DNA from: GW2011-AR5 sp041645025
Lineage (GTDB): Archaea; Aenigmatarchaeota; Aenigmatarchaeia; GW2011-AR5
Reading direction: 5' to 3'
Length of the DNA stretch: 46,194 nucleotides
NCBI GenBank assembly: GCA_041645025.1
Contig: JBAZQV010000003.1
Span: 1 to 46,194 of the forward strand
Shown here: one piece after another, positions 24,102 through 29,996 of the stretch
How positions within the stretch are numbered: position 1 is the stretch's first letter
How the letters are laid out: every line of letters starts with the position of its first letter
Notes under the pieces: generated by a model
Seen by the model: only the letters and a program-made list of their open reading frames with translations
What the model was told of the DNA's origin: nothing
Database searches by the model: none
Made by a program: the position numbers and the translations under genes

Positions 24102-24578
24102 ATGAAGAATGGTATAAGATTTGGATTTGATGGCGACGATTCACGTAAATGGCAAGATGGCTATAAGGGTGTCTCCATAGGTCCCACCAATTCATTACAT
24201 GCATCAAAAGCAGTTGAATTAGGTGCTGTTAATTATGCAGAACGCTCGGATATAGGACAAATTGGTTTGTATAATCAAGCGGCGGGTTCGGATTCTGTTC
24301 AGTGCGGATTATGGAATCATTCAGAAGACGCTAAGGCCACACACGACAAAGCAAGATCTTTACAAGTTGGCGTCATGAATACAGCAGCTGATAGACAAAG
24401 AAATATTCAGATAGGTGCTTATAACGGCGCATACGAAAATTCTGATGCAATCCAAATAGGTCTAGTTTGTTCTGCTGGAGAAAAGGGCAGAGTATTTCAG
24501 TTAGGTGTTCTAACAATAAGAAATGGCGGTCCTTGGTATAGCAGAATAACTCCAGTAGTCGGCTGGAAAAGACATTAA
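24102..24578 (+). CDS. Repeat protein with QIGLYN-like units
   Basis: A 158-residue protein starting MKNGIRFGFDGDD behind the ribosome binding site GGGGTG. From residue about 50 it repeats a roughly 20-residue unit around [I/V/L]Q-[I/V/C]-G-[L/V/A]-x-N: IGQIGLYNQ, VQCGLWNHS, LQVGVMNTA, IQIGAYNGA, IQIGLVCSA, FQLGVLTI. Such units suggest a small beta-solenoid or beta-helix. Similar QiGlxN repeats occur in bacterial cell-surface proteins, but there is no signal peptide here. Function unknown. It is controlled by a promoter with a palindromic operator. Confidence 0.65.
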   Translation: MKNGIRFGFDGDDSRKWQDGYKGVSIGPTNSLHASKAVELGAVNYAERSDIGQIGLYNQAAGSDSVQCGLWNHSEDAKATHDKARSLQVGVMNTAADRQRNIQIGAYNGAYENSDAIQIGLVCSAGEKGRVFQLGVLTIRNGGPWYSRITPVVGWKRH

Positions 24579-24700
24579 ATTTAACCATTTTTTCAATTCC
24601 TACCCAATTCTGAATAAAATACCCCCATCTCTCACATGAAAAAGTCAAAAAAGTGTCCGCTCTAATCAAAACCAATAATTGCGGTCAAAGATACAAATAG

Positions 24701-24710
24701 TTAAATATTC
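24701..24710 (+). promoter_or_regulatory. TATA box of the candidate RNA at 24726
   Basis: TTAAATATTC is centred about 22-25 bases before the first paired base at 24726, which fits a transcript that begins with its own hairpin. Confidence 0.45.
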
Positions 24711-24725
24711 TATGGACAAAGACTA

Positions 24726-24850
24726 TTGGTACGTGAGCACGGTTACGTATCAAACATATCGAAATCAGGGCTTAGCGGGGATCCACTCCAGGTAAAACAT
24801 GATGATGTTTTGGAGGATAATTTAGCCGAAAAATCTTGTTAGGCATGAAA
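24726..24850 (+). ncRNA. Candidate structured RNA or dCMP deaminase leader
   Basis: The gene-free stretch 24579-24940 contains a folded segment behind its own TATA box. Hairpin 1: TTGGTACGT (24726-24734) with ACGTATCAA (24745-24753), one G-T pair, loop 10. Hairpin 2: ATC..CTCC..AAAACAT (24781-24800) with ATGTTTT-GGAG-GAT (24805-24818), loop GATG and small bulges; GGCT (24769-24772) and AGCC (24824-24827) may close it. A CTCACAAAAG motif follows at 24881. No known RNA family is recognised. It may be an independent RNA or the leader of the deaminase gene. Confidence 0.45.
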
Positions 24851-24940
24851 TATAACAGCCCCTTACAGTGTGTCTAACCCCTCACAAAAGAAAAAACTAC
24901 CCTTTTCAGACCGTAGTATTGCAGTAAAAAGGTGACCCAA

Positions 24941-25426
24941 ATGAACAAAGACGTGTATAGAAGAGAAGGAAAAAAGCCCGGTTGGGATGAATATTTTATG
25001 GGTGTAGCTCACGCCGTTCGCCAGCGAGCCGATTGCACTCGGCGTCAGGTAGGTGCAATACTTGTAAAAGACAAAAGAATCATTTCTACTGGTTACAATG
25101 GAACACCTCGCGGAACAAAAAACTGTTCTGATGGCGGCTGCGATCGGTGCAACGGCTCCGAAGAAACATATCCAAGAGGAATGCATCTTGATAAATGTGT
25201 TTGTTCCCACGCCGAAGAAAATGTAATAGTACAGGCAGCGTTGCATGGCGTATCTACGAAAGACGCAACACTTTATACAACAAATTCCCCGTGCACTACC
25301 TGCGCAAAAATGATTATTAACGCTGGAATAAAGAAGATAATTATAGAAGGAGACTATCCTGATGAATTAGGAACCAAATTATTGAAGGAAGCAAATATAG
25401 AGATTATAAAATTCAAGTGTGATTAA
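24941..25426 (+). CDS. dCMP deaminase family protein
   Basis: Deaminates dCMP to dUMP for thymidylate synthesis. The zinc site is CSHAEENVI (His and catalytic Glu) with SPCTTCAK (two cysteines), and an extra cysteine-rich insertion (CSDGGCDRCNG) lies before it, as in ComEB/dCMP deaminases with a structural zinc. 161 residues. The start ATG 24941 follows GGTGAC; the GTG at 24932 belongs to that site. The next gene begins directly after its stop codon, so they are co-transcribed. Confidence 0.9.
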   Translation: MNKDVYRREGKKPGWDEYFMGVAHAVRQRADCTRRQVGAILVKDKRIISTGYNGTPRGTKNCSDGGCDRCNGSEETYPRGMHLDKCVCSHAEENVIVQAALHGVSTKDATLYTTNSPCTTCAKMIINAGIKKIIIEGDYPDELGTKLLKEANIEIIKFKCD

Positions 25427-25951
25427 ATGCCAAAGAAAAAACTTTCTGATATAGTATTTCAGCGAATAAGCCCGCCTGATACGAAAACCAGCCTTACGCC
25501 GCACGATTTGTCCCATGTTTTAGTGCGCCGCCTAGGCTTGAAGAGAAAGGAAAGCCGCGCGCAGCATGATAAGTTGCTTCTCGAGCTGTTAAAATACCGA
25601 AAAGAAGGCATGCCTGTTTCCATAGAGAAAATTTCGCAAATATTAACAGTATCACAAAGCCAAACGTACGAAGAAATTAGAAAATGGCGTTCTCTGGGTC
25701 TGTTGGAGTTTGTTAAAATGCCAGCAGGAGACGGATATGTCAAAGGTTACATGCTTACGGGCCAAACTGTTAATCGCCTTCTTGACAAAGCAGAAGCCTC
25801 AACAAAGAGCTTTTTTCGTAAAACCCGGCGCATTGCAAAGGATTTCGACGATCTTCTTATGTTAGGGATGGCACGGGCTGAACGGGGAAATGAAGCCGTT
25901 GAAGAAGAGGTTAAAGACGAACACGGACAGGATGAAGAAGAGGGCAGCTAA
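25427..25951 (+). CDS. HTH protein with acidic tail
   Basis: A 174-residue protein, directly adjacent to the deaminase stop. A basic N-terminus (about 1-45) is followed by a winged helix: GMPVSIEKISQILTVSQSQTYEEIRKWRSLGLLEFV (about residues 60-95), then a helical region and a Glu/Asp-rich end (residues 155-174). The combination suggests a DNA-binding regulator. Coupling to dCMP deaminase hints at nucleotide or replication control, but nothing in the sequence proves it. Confidence 0.7.
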   Translation: MPKKKLSDIVFQRISPPDTKTSLTPHDLSHVLVRRLGLKRKESRAQHDKLLLELLKYRKEGMPVSIEKISQILTVSQSQTYEEIRKWRSLGLLEFVKMPAGDGYVKGYMLTGQTVNRLLDKAEASTKSFFRKTRRIAKDFDDLLMLGMARAERGNEAVEEEVKDEHGQDEEEGS

Positions 25952-26280
25952 ATAACGCCCCACAACGCTTCTTCTTTTGTGAGAGATAAATGTGTCTTTT
26001 TTGGTGGACCAAAACTGCAACATATACGTGTTCTAAATAATATATTTTCTATTAGATATAACAAGTAATATATAAAACAAAGTACTATATACAAAAATAT
26101 ATTTTATAAAATAAATTTCTTTTGCGAGGGACAACGACATAATATACATTAGAATATATAATTTAGAAAATATAATTTACAGAATATAGTTCCAGTTCAC
26201 CCTTCGTTTGTGAGGGTTAAAGGTGGCACCTATATTATAAGGAGTCGTGGTTTTTAAGTATCAAATAGCTATAACTCACA
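25952..26280. other. AT-rich gene-free region with CTCACA motifs
   Basis: Convergent intergenic stretch with no plausible gene. The part 26030-26190 is very AT-rich. CTCTCACAAAAG-type motifs occur on the minus strand at 25970-25990, 26205-26222 and, in weaker form, 26120-26136. The AT-rich block contains the 14-bp repeat listed separately. It could be an easily melted element or simply spacer. Confidence 0.5.
26150..26189. repeat. Tandem 14-bp AT-rich repeat
   Basis: TAGAATATATAATT (26150-26163) is followed by TAGAAAATATAATT (26164-26177) and a partial third unit TACAGAATATAG (26178-26189). Confidence 0.75.
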
Positions 26281-26703
26281 TCAATTTCCGCTTACCTTAG
26301 GCTTTTCCAGCGTAATCACAGGAAACCTCAGTGGTGCTGGCAATCTTAGCAGGTCTGCAAGGTCAACTGCCTTAGCCAAACATCTCCTGAATATGGTATT
26401 GAGAACATCAAGCATTATTTCATCATCTACCTTACCATCATCATTCCATTGTTTAATTGCTTTCTTCGCGTCTTTTACTTGGTAAAGTATTTCACCGGTC
26501 ATTGTGATTTCACCGGCTTTGGGATCATAAGATGTAACAAATTTGAAATCAATAGCTATCGCATCTGCTATGCCTATCGCTGTCAGATCTCTTCTTTGAA
26601 CAGATTCAATTGTAGGCGTGCTGTTTACGCTTACATTGCCTTTCATGTTCTTTTCATCCAAATATGCATTTATCGACTTTATGTTAAATCCAATTACGCT
26701 CAT
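26281..26703 (-). CDS. Conserved archaeal protein, SecB-like domain possible
   Basis: A 140-residue protein starting MSVIGFNIKSINAYLDE. The order (N-terminal KGNVSVNSTP strand, the DLTAIG segment, IAIDFKFVTSYDPKAGEITMTGEILY, and C-terminal LNTIFRRCLAKAVDLADLLRLPAPLRFPVI) matches an archaeal family of about 150 residues that I associate with a SecB-like fold. A chaperone role is conjectural. It is divergent from the DJ-1 gene and shares its TATA region. Confidence 0.65.
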   Translation of the reverse strand: MSVIGFNIKSINAYLDEKNMKGNVSVNSTPTIESVQRRDLTAIGIADAIAIDFKFVTSYDPKAGEITMTGEILYQVKDAKKAIKQWNDDGKVDDEIMLDVLNTIFRRCLAKAVDLADLLRLPAPLRFPVITLEKPKVSGN

Positions 26704-26733
26704 TTCATCACTGGCTATTCTATACTACATAAA

Positions 26734-26745
26734 CATTTAAATAAA
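26734..26745. promoter_or_regulatory. Shared divergent TATA region
   Basis: CATTTAAATAAA contains the palindrome ATTTAAAT, which can serve as a TATA box on both strands: about 28 bases to the GTG start at 26767 and about 35 to the minus-strand ATG at 26703. Confidence 0.55.
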
Positions 26746-26766
26746 ACCGAGCGATAAAACCTAATT

Positions 26767-27306
26767 GTGATTAAAGTGAAGGCACTTGTTATACTAGCAG
26801 AAGATTTTGAAGACATCGAAGCATTTACTGTGATAGATGTGCTCCACCGCGCAGGCATCGAAGTTACAAAGGCAGGCATCGGTTCAAAAATTGTCACAAG
26901 CGCTCACGGCGTAAAGGTAATGATTGACAAAACACTAAGCGATGTAGATAATAATACATTTGACATGCTTGTGCTGCCTGGTGGTCCAGGTTATAGGAAT
27001 CTTTTGAACAGCAACGCGGTTATTGCACTGATAAAAGAATTTAACAAGCAGAAAAAAATTATAGGTGCCATTTGCGCAGCTCCTGTGGTGCTAGCGGCAG
27101 CCGGCGTATTGGATGACAAGATAGCTTGTGTATATCCGGGTTTGGAGAGCAAGATACCAAAGGTACGCGACGCAAAAGTGATTGCATCCGGAAATATTGT
27201 AACATCTAAATGCCCAGGAACATCAATAGAATTTGCTCTGATGCTTGTGGAACGGGCAATTGGCAAAAAAGAATCATTAAAGATAAGAGAACAAATTATA
27301 GCGTGA
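26767..27306 (+). CDS. DJ-1/PfpI family protein
   Basis: A 179-residue protein of the DJ-1/PfpI/YajL superfamily: LVILAEDFEDIEAFTVIDVL at the start with the conserved glutamate, LPGGPGYRNL, and the nucleophile elbow GAICAAPVVLAAAG with a cysteine at about residue 104. These proteins act in stress protection, as deglycases or peptidases; the substrate is not known here. Start at GTG 26767 on a leaderless transcript, or GTG 26776. The winged-helix gene follows after four bases. Confidence 0.92.
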   Translation: MIKVKALVILAEDFEDIEAFTVIDVLHRAGIEVTKAGIGSKIVTSAHGVKVMIDKTLSDVDNNTFDMLVLPGGPGYRNLLNSNAVIALIKEFNKQKKIIGAICAAPVVLAAAGVLDDKIACVYPGLESKIPKVRDAKVIASGNIVTSKCPGTSIEFALMLVERAIGKKESLKIREQIIA

Positions 27307-27310
27307 TAGT

Positions 27311-27544
27311 ATGTTAAGTTCAATAGAAAAAAAGATACTGAGGAAAGTTTCAGAGAACCAGCTGATAACACGCCCCGACCTCAAAAAATTCCTTCAGAAC
27401 AACGGCGGGGGTGAAAATGCTGTTGATACGGTTACGAAGAACCTGGTTCAGAAAAACCTTCTTGTGGAAATCAATCCCATAGGATCCACATGCTACGTTA
27501 TTACGCAGAAGGGCTCTAGATTGCTTGACGAGCTAAAAGCATGA
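27311..27544 (+). CDS. Small winged-helix protein
   Basis: A 77-residue winged helix: SSIEKKILRKVSENQLITRPDLKKFLQNNG, then DTVTKNLVQKNLLVEI as the recognition helix and wing, and ITQKGSRLLDELKA. This is the size and pattern of a single-domain archaeal transcription factor. It follows the DJ-1 gene by four bases and is probably co-transcribed with it, so it could regulate a stress response; this is inference. Confidence 0.75.
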   Translation: MLSSIEKKILRKVSENQLITRPDLKKFLQNNGGGENAVDTVTKNLVQKNLLVEINPIGSTCYVITQKGSRLLDELKA

Positions 27545-27614
27545 ACTACACAAAGCAAAGAAAAATATTATTAGAACGGCTTTTAATATTTCTCAATAGC
27601 TGATAAAATCAGAC

Positions 27615-27712
27615 AGCCCTGTGGTGTAGCGGCCCAGCATCAGAGCCTCTGGTGAACTTTCTGGAAAGTTCCGAGAAAGCTCCGGACCCAGGTTCGAATC
27701 CTGGCAGGGCTA
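27615..27712 (+). tRNA. tRNA-Gln (anticodon CTG) with intron
   Basis: Acceptor AGCCCTG pairs with CAGGGCT (27705-27711) and the discriminator is A. The D stem is GTGT/GCAT. The T arm is CCAGG-TTCGAAT-CCTGG. The anticodon stem AGAGC/GCTCC has one A-C mismatch at 27-43. With U33 at 27648 the anticodon is CTG (27649-27651). A 25-base intron (27653-27677) lies at the usual 37/38 site and contains the hairpin GAACTTT / AAAGTTC. Mature length 73. The next gene starts four bases after the discriminator. Confidence 0.9.
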
Positions 27713-27715
27713 TTT

Positions 27716-28366
27716 ATGAAATTATTGCTTACTTCAGCTGGCATATCCAACAAATCCCTAGCTAATGTATTGAGGAAAATGGTTAAGGGCCATATCAAAA
27801 TAGCATTCATTCCGACGGCAGCGAACATGGAAGATGGGGAAAAGAGTTGGTTGATTAACGACCTTAGCAATTGCAAAAAGCTTGGAGATGTAGACATAGT
27901 TGATATTTCTGCCATGCCCAAACACATTTGGCTGCCACGTTTGAAGAAAGCAAATGTTATTGTCTTTGGTGGTGGGGTTACGGGTTACTTAATGAAATGT
28001 ATAATAAGTTCAGGGCTGAGAGCTGAATTACCAAATCTTCTGAAAAGTAGAGTGTATGTTGGCATCAGTGCTGGAAGCATAGCAATATGCAAAACAATTC
28101 AGACATCTTCTGAATTTTTTTATGGAGATGAAAATGAAAACTCACCAAAAGGTCTTGGCTTTGTAAATTTCAGCATCCGACCACATTTGAATTCTCCTGA
28201 ATTTCCTAAAGTTAGGGACAAAAACCTAAGGAGACTAGCAGAAAAGTTGGATGGAGACCTCTACGCCATTGACGATGATTCAGCAGTGCTGATGGACGGC
28301 AACAAAATAAAAGTCATCTCAGAAGGTAGATGGAAGTTATATAAGAAAAAGGTAAGCAAGCCATGA
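27716..28366 (+). CDS. Peptidase E-like serine peptidase (S51 family)
   Basis: A 216-residue protein with a glutamine-amidotransferase-like fold: MKLLLTSAGI at the start, KIAFIPTAAN, VFGGGVTGYLM, and the nucleophile elbow GISAGSIA with a serine at about residue 122. This matches peptidase E, which hydrolyses Asp-X dipeptides. The ATG lies only four bases after the tRNA-Gln gene, so it is co-transcribed with that tRNA. Its 3' end overlaps the NUDIX gene by four bases. Confidence 0.85.
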   Translation: MKLLLTSAGISNKSLANVLRKMVKGHIKIAFIPTAANMEDGEKSWLINDLSNCKKLGDVDIVDISAMPKHIWLPRLKKANVIVFGGGVTGYLMKCIISSGLRAELPNLLKSRVYVGISAGSIAICKTIQTSSEFFYGDENENSPKGLGFVNFSIRPHLNSPEFPKVRDKNLRRLAEKLDGDLYAIDDDSAVLMDGNKIKVISEGRWKLYKKKVSKP

Positions 28367-28872
28367 AATTACTTTTGGAGCTAAGGGACGAAGATATCGG
28401 AGCGGTTTCTAAAAAATCAATAATGAAAGAGCGCTCAGCTTCACGTGCCATATTGATGAACAATGGTAAAATTGCCCTGATGAATGTCACAAAGCACAAC
28501 TATCATAAGCTTCCTGGAGGTGGCATAGAAAAGGGCGAAAGCATTGAGGATGCTCTTTTCCGTGAAATGAAGGAAGAAACTGGGTGCAAGATAAAAATAA
28601 TTGGAGAAGTCGGAAAAATCATAGAGCACAGAACACGCTTCAATATATTACAGACGTCTTACTGCTTCCTAGCAGAAGTATTGGAGAAAGGCGAGCCGGA
28701 ATTTGACAAAGGAGAACTGGCTGCCGGATATAAAGTTGAATGGACTACAATGAACCAGGCATTAAAACTTCTTAAAAAAGAGAAGCAAGAAACCTACGAT
28801 GGAAAATTTATTGTCATAAGAGATTCGAAGTTCATAGAAGAAGCCCGTAAAATTATGAATTCCGCTAAATAG
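28363..28872 (+). CDS. NUDIX hydrolase
   Basis: A 169-residue protein containing the NUDIX box: glycines at the start, GESIEDALFREMKEETGC, fitting G-x5-E-x7-REUxEExGU, at about residues 55-77. An N-terminal extension (about 1-25) precedes the domain. It removes a nucleoside diphosphate from some X; the specific substrate cannot be read. It overlaps the peptidase E-like gene by four bases. Confidence 0.88.
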   Translation: MKLLLELRDEDIGAVSKKSIMKERSASRAILMNNGKIALMNVTKHNYHKLPGGGIEKGESIEDALFREMKEETGCKIKIIGEVGKIIEHRTRFNILQTSYCFLAEVLEKGEPEFDKGELAAGYKVEWTTMNQALKLLKKEKQETYDGKFIVIRDSKFIEEARKIMNSAK

Positions 28873-28935
28873 GGTGCAGCATCATTACTTTAGCTGCAAT
28901 ATTAACCTTTTATTCCTTCTATCTATAGTAAAATT

Positions 28936-29277
28936 ATGTTGCCACGAATCAAAAAAGTAGAGCTAGGAAAAATACACATAAATGACGACGTAATATCAAG
29001 CGATTTCTTTCTCCATGCAAACGGAGTAGAACAGCTAGATAAAACAAACAGGATAAGCAAGAAGGAATTCGAGCGAATGCTTCTCCACGAACCGGAGATA
29101 GCAATTTTTGGCACGGGATTCAAGGGAAAGCTTAACGTATCAGAAGACGTCCTTGACGCCGCTAAAAAATCTAGCGTAGACGTCCATGTTCTTAAGACAC
29201 CGGACGCCCTAAAAAAGTTTCAGGAGTTTGCGAGAAAGGGCAGAAAAGTCGTTGCACACATACACGTAGGCGAGTAA
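28936..29277 (+). CDS. Mth938-like domain protein
   Basis: A 113-residue protein with the fold of MTH938 and the N-terminal part of NDUFAF3: PRIKKVELGKIHINDDVISSDFFL, then EPEIAIFGTGFKGKLNVSEDVLDAAKKSSVDVHVLKTPDA. The family is widespread in archaea with no established role; in eukaryotes the relative assists complex I assembly. No close operon partner is visible. Confident on family, not on role. Confidence 0.88.
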   Translation: MLPRIKKVELGKIHINDDVISSDFFLHANGVEQLDKTNRISKKEFERMLLHEPEIAIFGTGFKGKLNVSEDVLDAAKKSSVDVHVLKTPDALKKFQEFARKGRKVVAHIHVGE

Positions 29278-29282
29278 ATCAT

Positions 29283-29358
29283 AAGTCTTGTATAAGAACT
29301 TATGCGGCAAGACTTTGATTTCAAGAATATGATCTTAAAAGGACTAGTATCATATTCT
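29283..29358 (+). promoter_or_regulatory. Twin inverted repeats before the 29364 gene
   Basis: AAGTCTTG (29283-29290) pairs with CAAGACTT (29308-29315), loop 17, and AGAATATGAT (29324-29333) pairs with ATCATATTCT (29349-29358), loop 15. The second arm ends five bases before the ATG at 29364. ATAAGT/ACTTAT inside the first pair can form a competing stem. The layout parallels the twin-hairpin leaders at 18256 and 23410, but the sequence differs. Confidence 0.5.
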
Positions 29359-29363
29359 ATGAA

Positions 29364-29831
29364 ATGAGAAAATCAACACAAAAAACGCTTATGGCACTTT
29401 CTATAATTCTGATATTTGCACTCTCCTCTATAGCTTTTGTTTTTTCTGGGTTTCAGACAAACCAGAATACAAACACCGAACTGAAGCCGCTTGAAAGTTT
29501 TGTAGTAGACGGCGAGATAAATCAGAATCTGGAAAATACATATGTGCAGAACGGATTTACGTTTCTGAAATTTTACTACAATGAGTCTACTGATAGCGAC
29601 ATAGTAAATATGATTAGCAGCGTTCCGGAATCCTTCACAACGCCAACAGGCCAGCAGCAGGTTATAGTAATAAAAATAATATCCCAGGAAACTTACGCTA
29701 AGATATTAAACATAAACGGAGAGAACTTAGTTTACAATATAACGACCGATAAAATTTTTGATGCACTTTGCTTAAATCTAATGGTAATGCCAACTGAATG
29801 CACCATAAGCGCACTTAATTTGACAGGGTAA
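29364..29831 (+). CDS. Secreted or membrane-anchored protein of unknown function
   Basis: The 155-residue chain starts MRKSTQKTLMALSIILIFALSS, a lysine-rich n-region and hydrophobic stretch (about residues 9-30) typical of a signal peptide or anchor. The outer domain is rich in Asn, Ser and Thr with strand-like segments (YVQNGFTFLKFYYN, QVIVIKIISQETYAKIL), and two late cysteines near residues 140 and 147 that could pair. No family recognised. Twin inverted repeats cover its leader. Confidence 0.6.
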   Translation: MRKSTQKTLMALSIILIFALSSIAFVFSGFQTNQNTNTELKPLESFVVDGEINQNLENTYVQNGFTFLKFYYNESTDSDIVNMISSVPESFTTPTGQQQVIVIKIISQETYAKILNINGENLVYNITTDKIFDALCLNLMVMPTECTISALNLTG

Positions 29832-29873
29832 AGACAAAGTACTCTAAGTTAAGGACGTCCCAAGCGCATGCCT

Positions 29874-29996
29874 TTACTTAATTTCTTTTTTCATCTCTTC
29901 AATTTCACGCTTGAATCTAGAAAGAGTTTTAGGTATATCTTCATTGCTCACATTAAGAATATTTCTCAATTCCTTTAATATTATGTCTTCTTTCAT
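29874..29996 (-). CDS. Small protein translationally coupled to alaS (40 aa)
   Basis: The start ATG overlaps the alaS stop codon by ATGA. The product starts MKEDIILKELRNIL and ends KREIEEMKKEIK; it is helical, charged and likely a coiled coil. It could be a detached helical piece or an independent helper. The overlap and the fully coding-like composition support a gene; no homologue is recognised. Confidence 0.5.
   Translation of the reverse strand: MKEDIILKELRNILNVSNEDIPKTLSRFKREIEEMKKEIK

Noticed and set aside
24801..24830. GATGATG in the candidate RNA resembles a C box of a C/D guide RNA.
   Set aside because: No D box CTGA at the expected distance, and the GATG is the loop of a hairpin.
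27615..27712. Other anticodon readings of the tRNA with the A-C mismatch at 27-43.
   Set aside because: Only U33 at 27648 gives a canonical loop and a 37/38 intron; discriminator and acceptor also fit archaeal tRNA-Gln.
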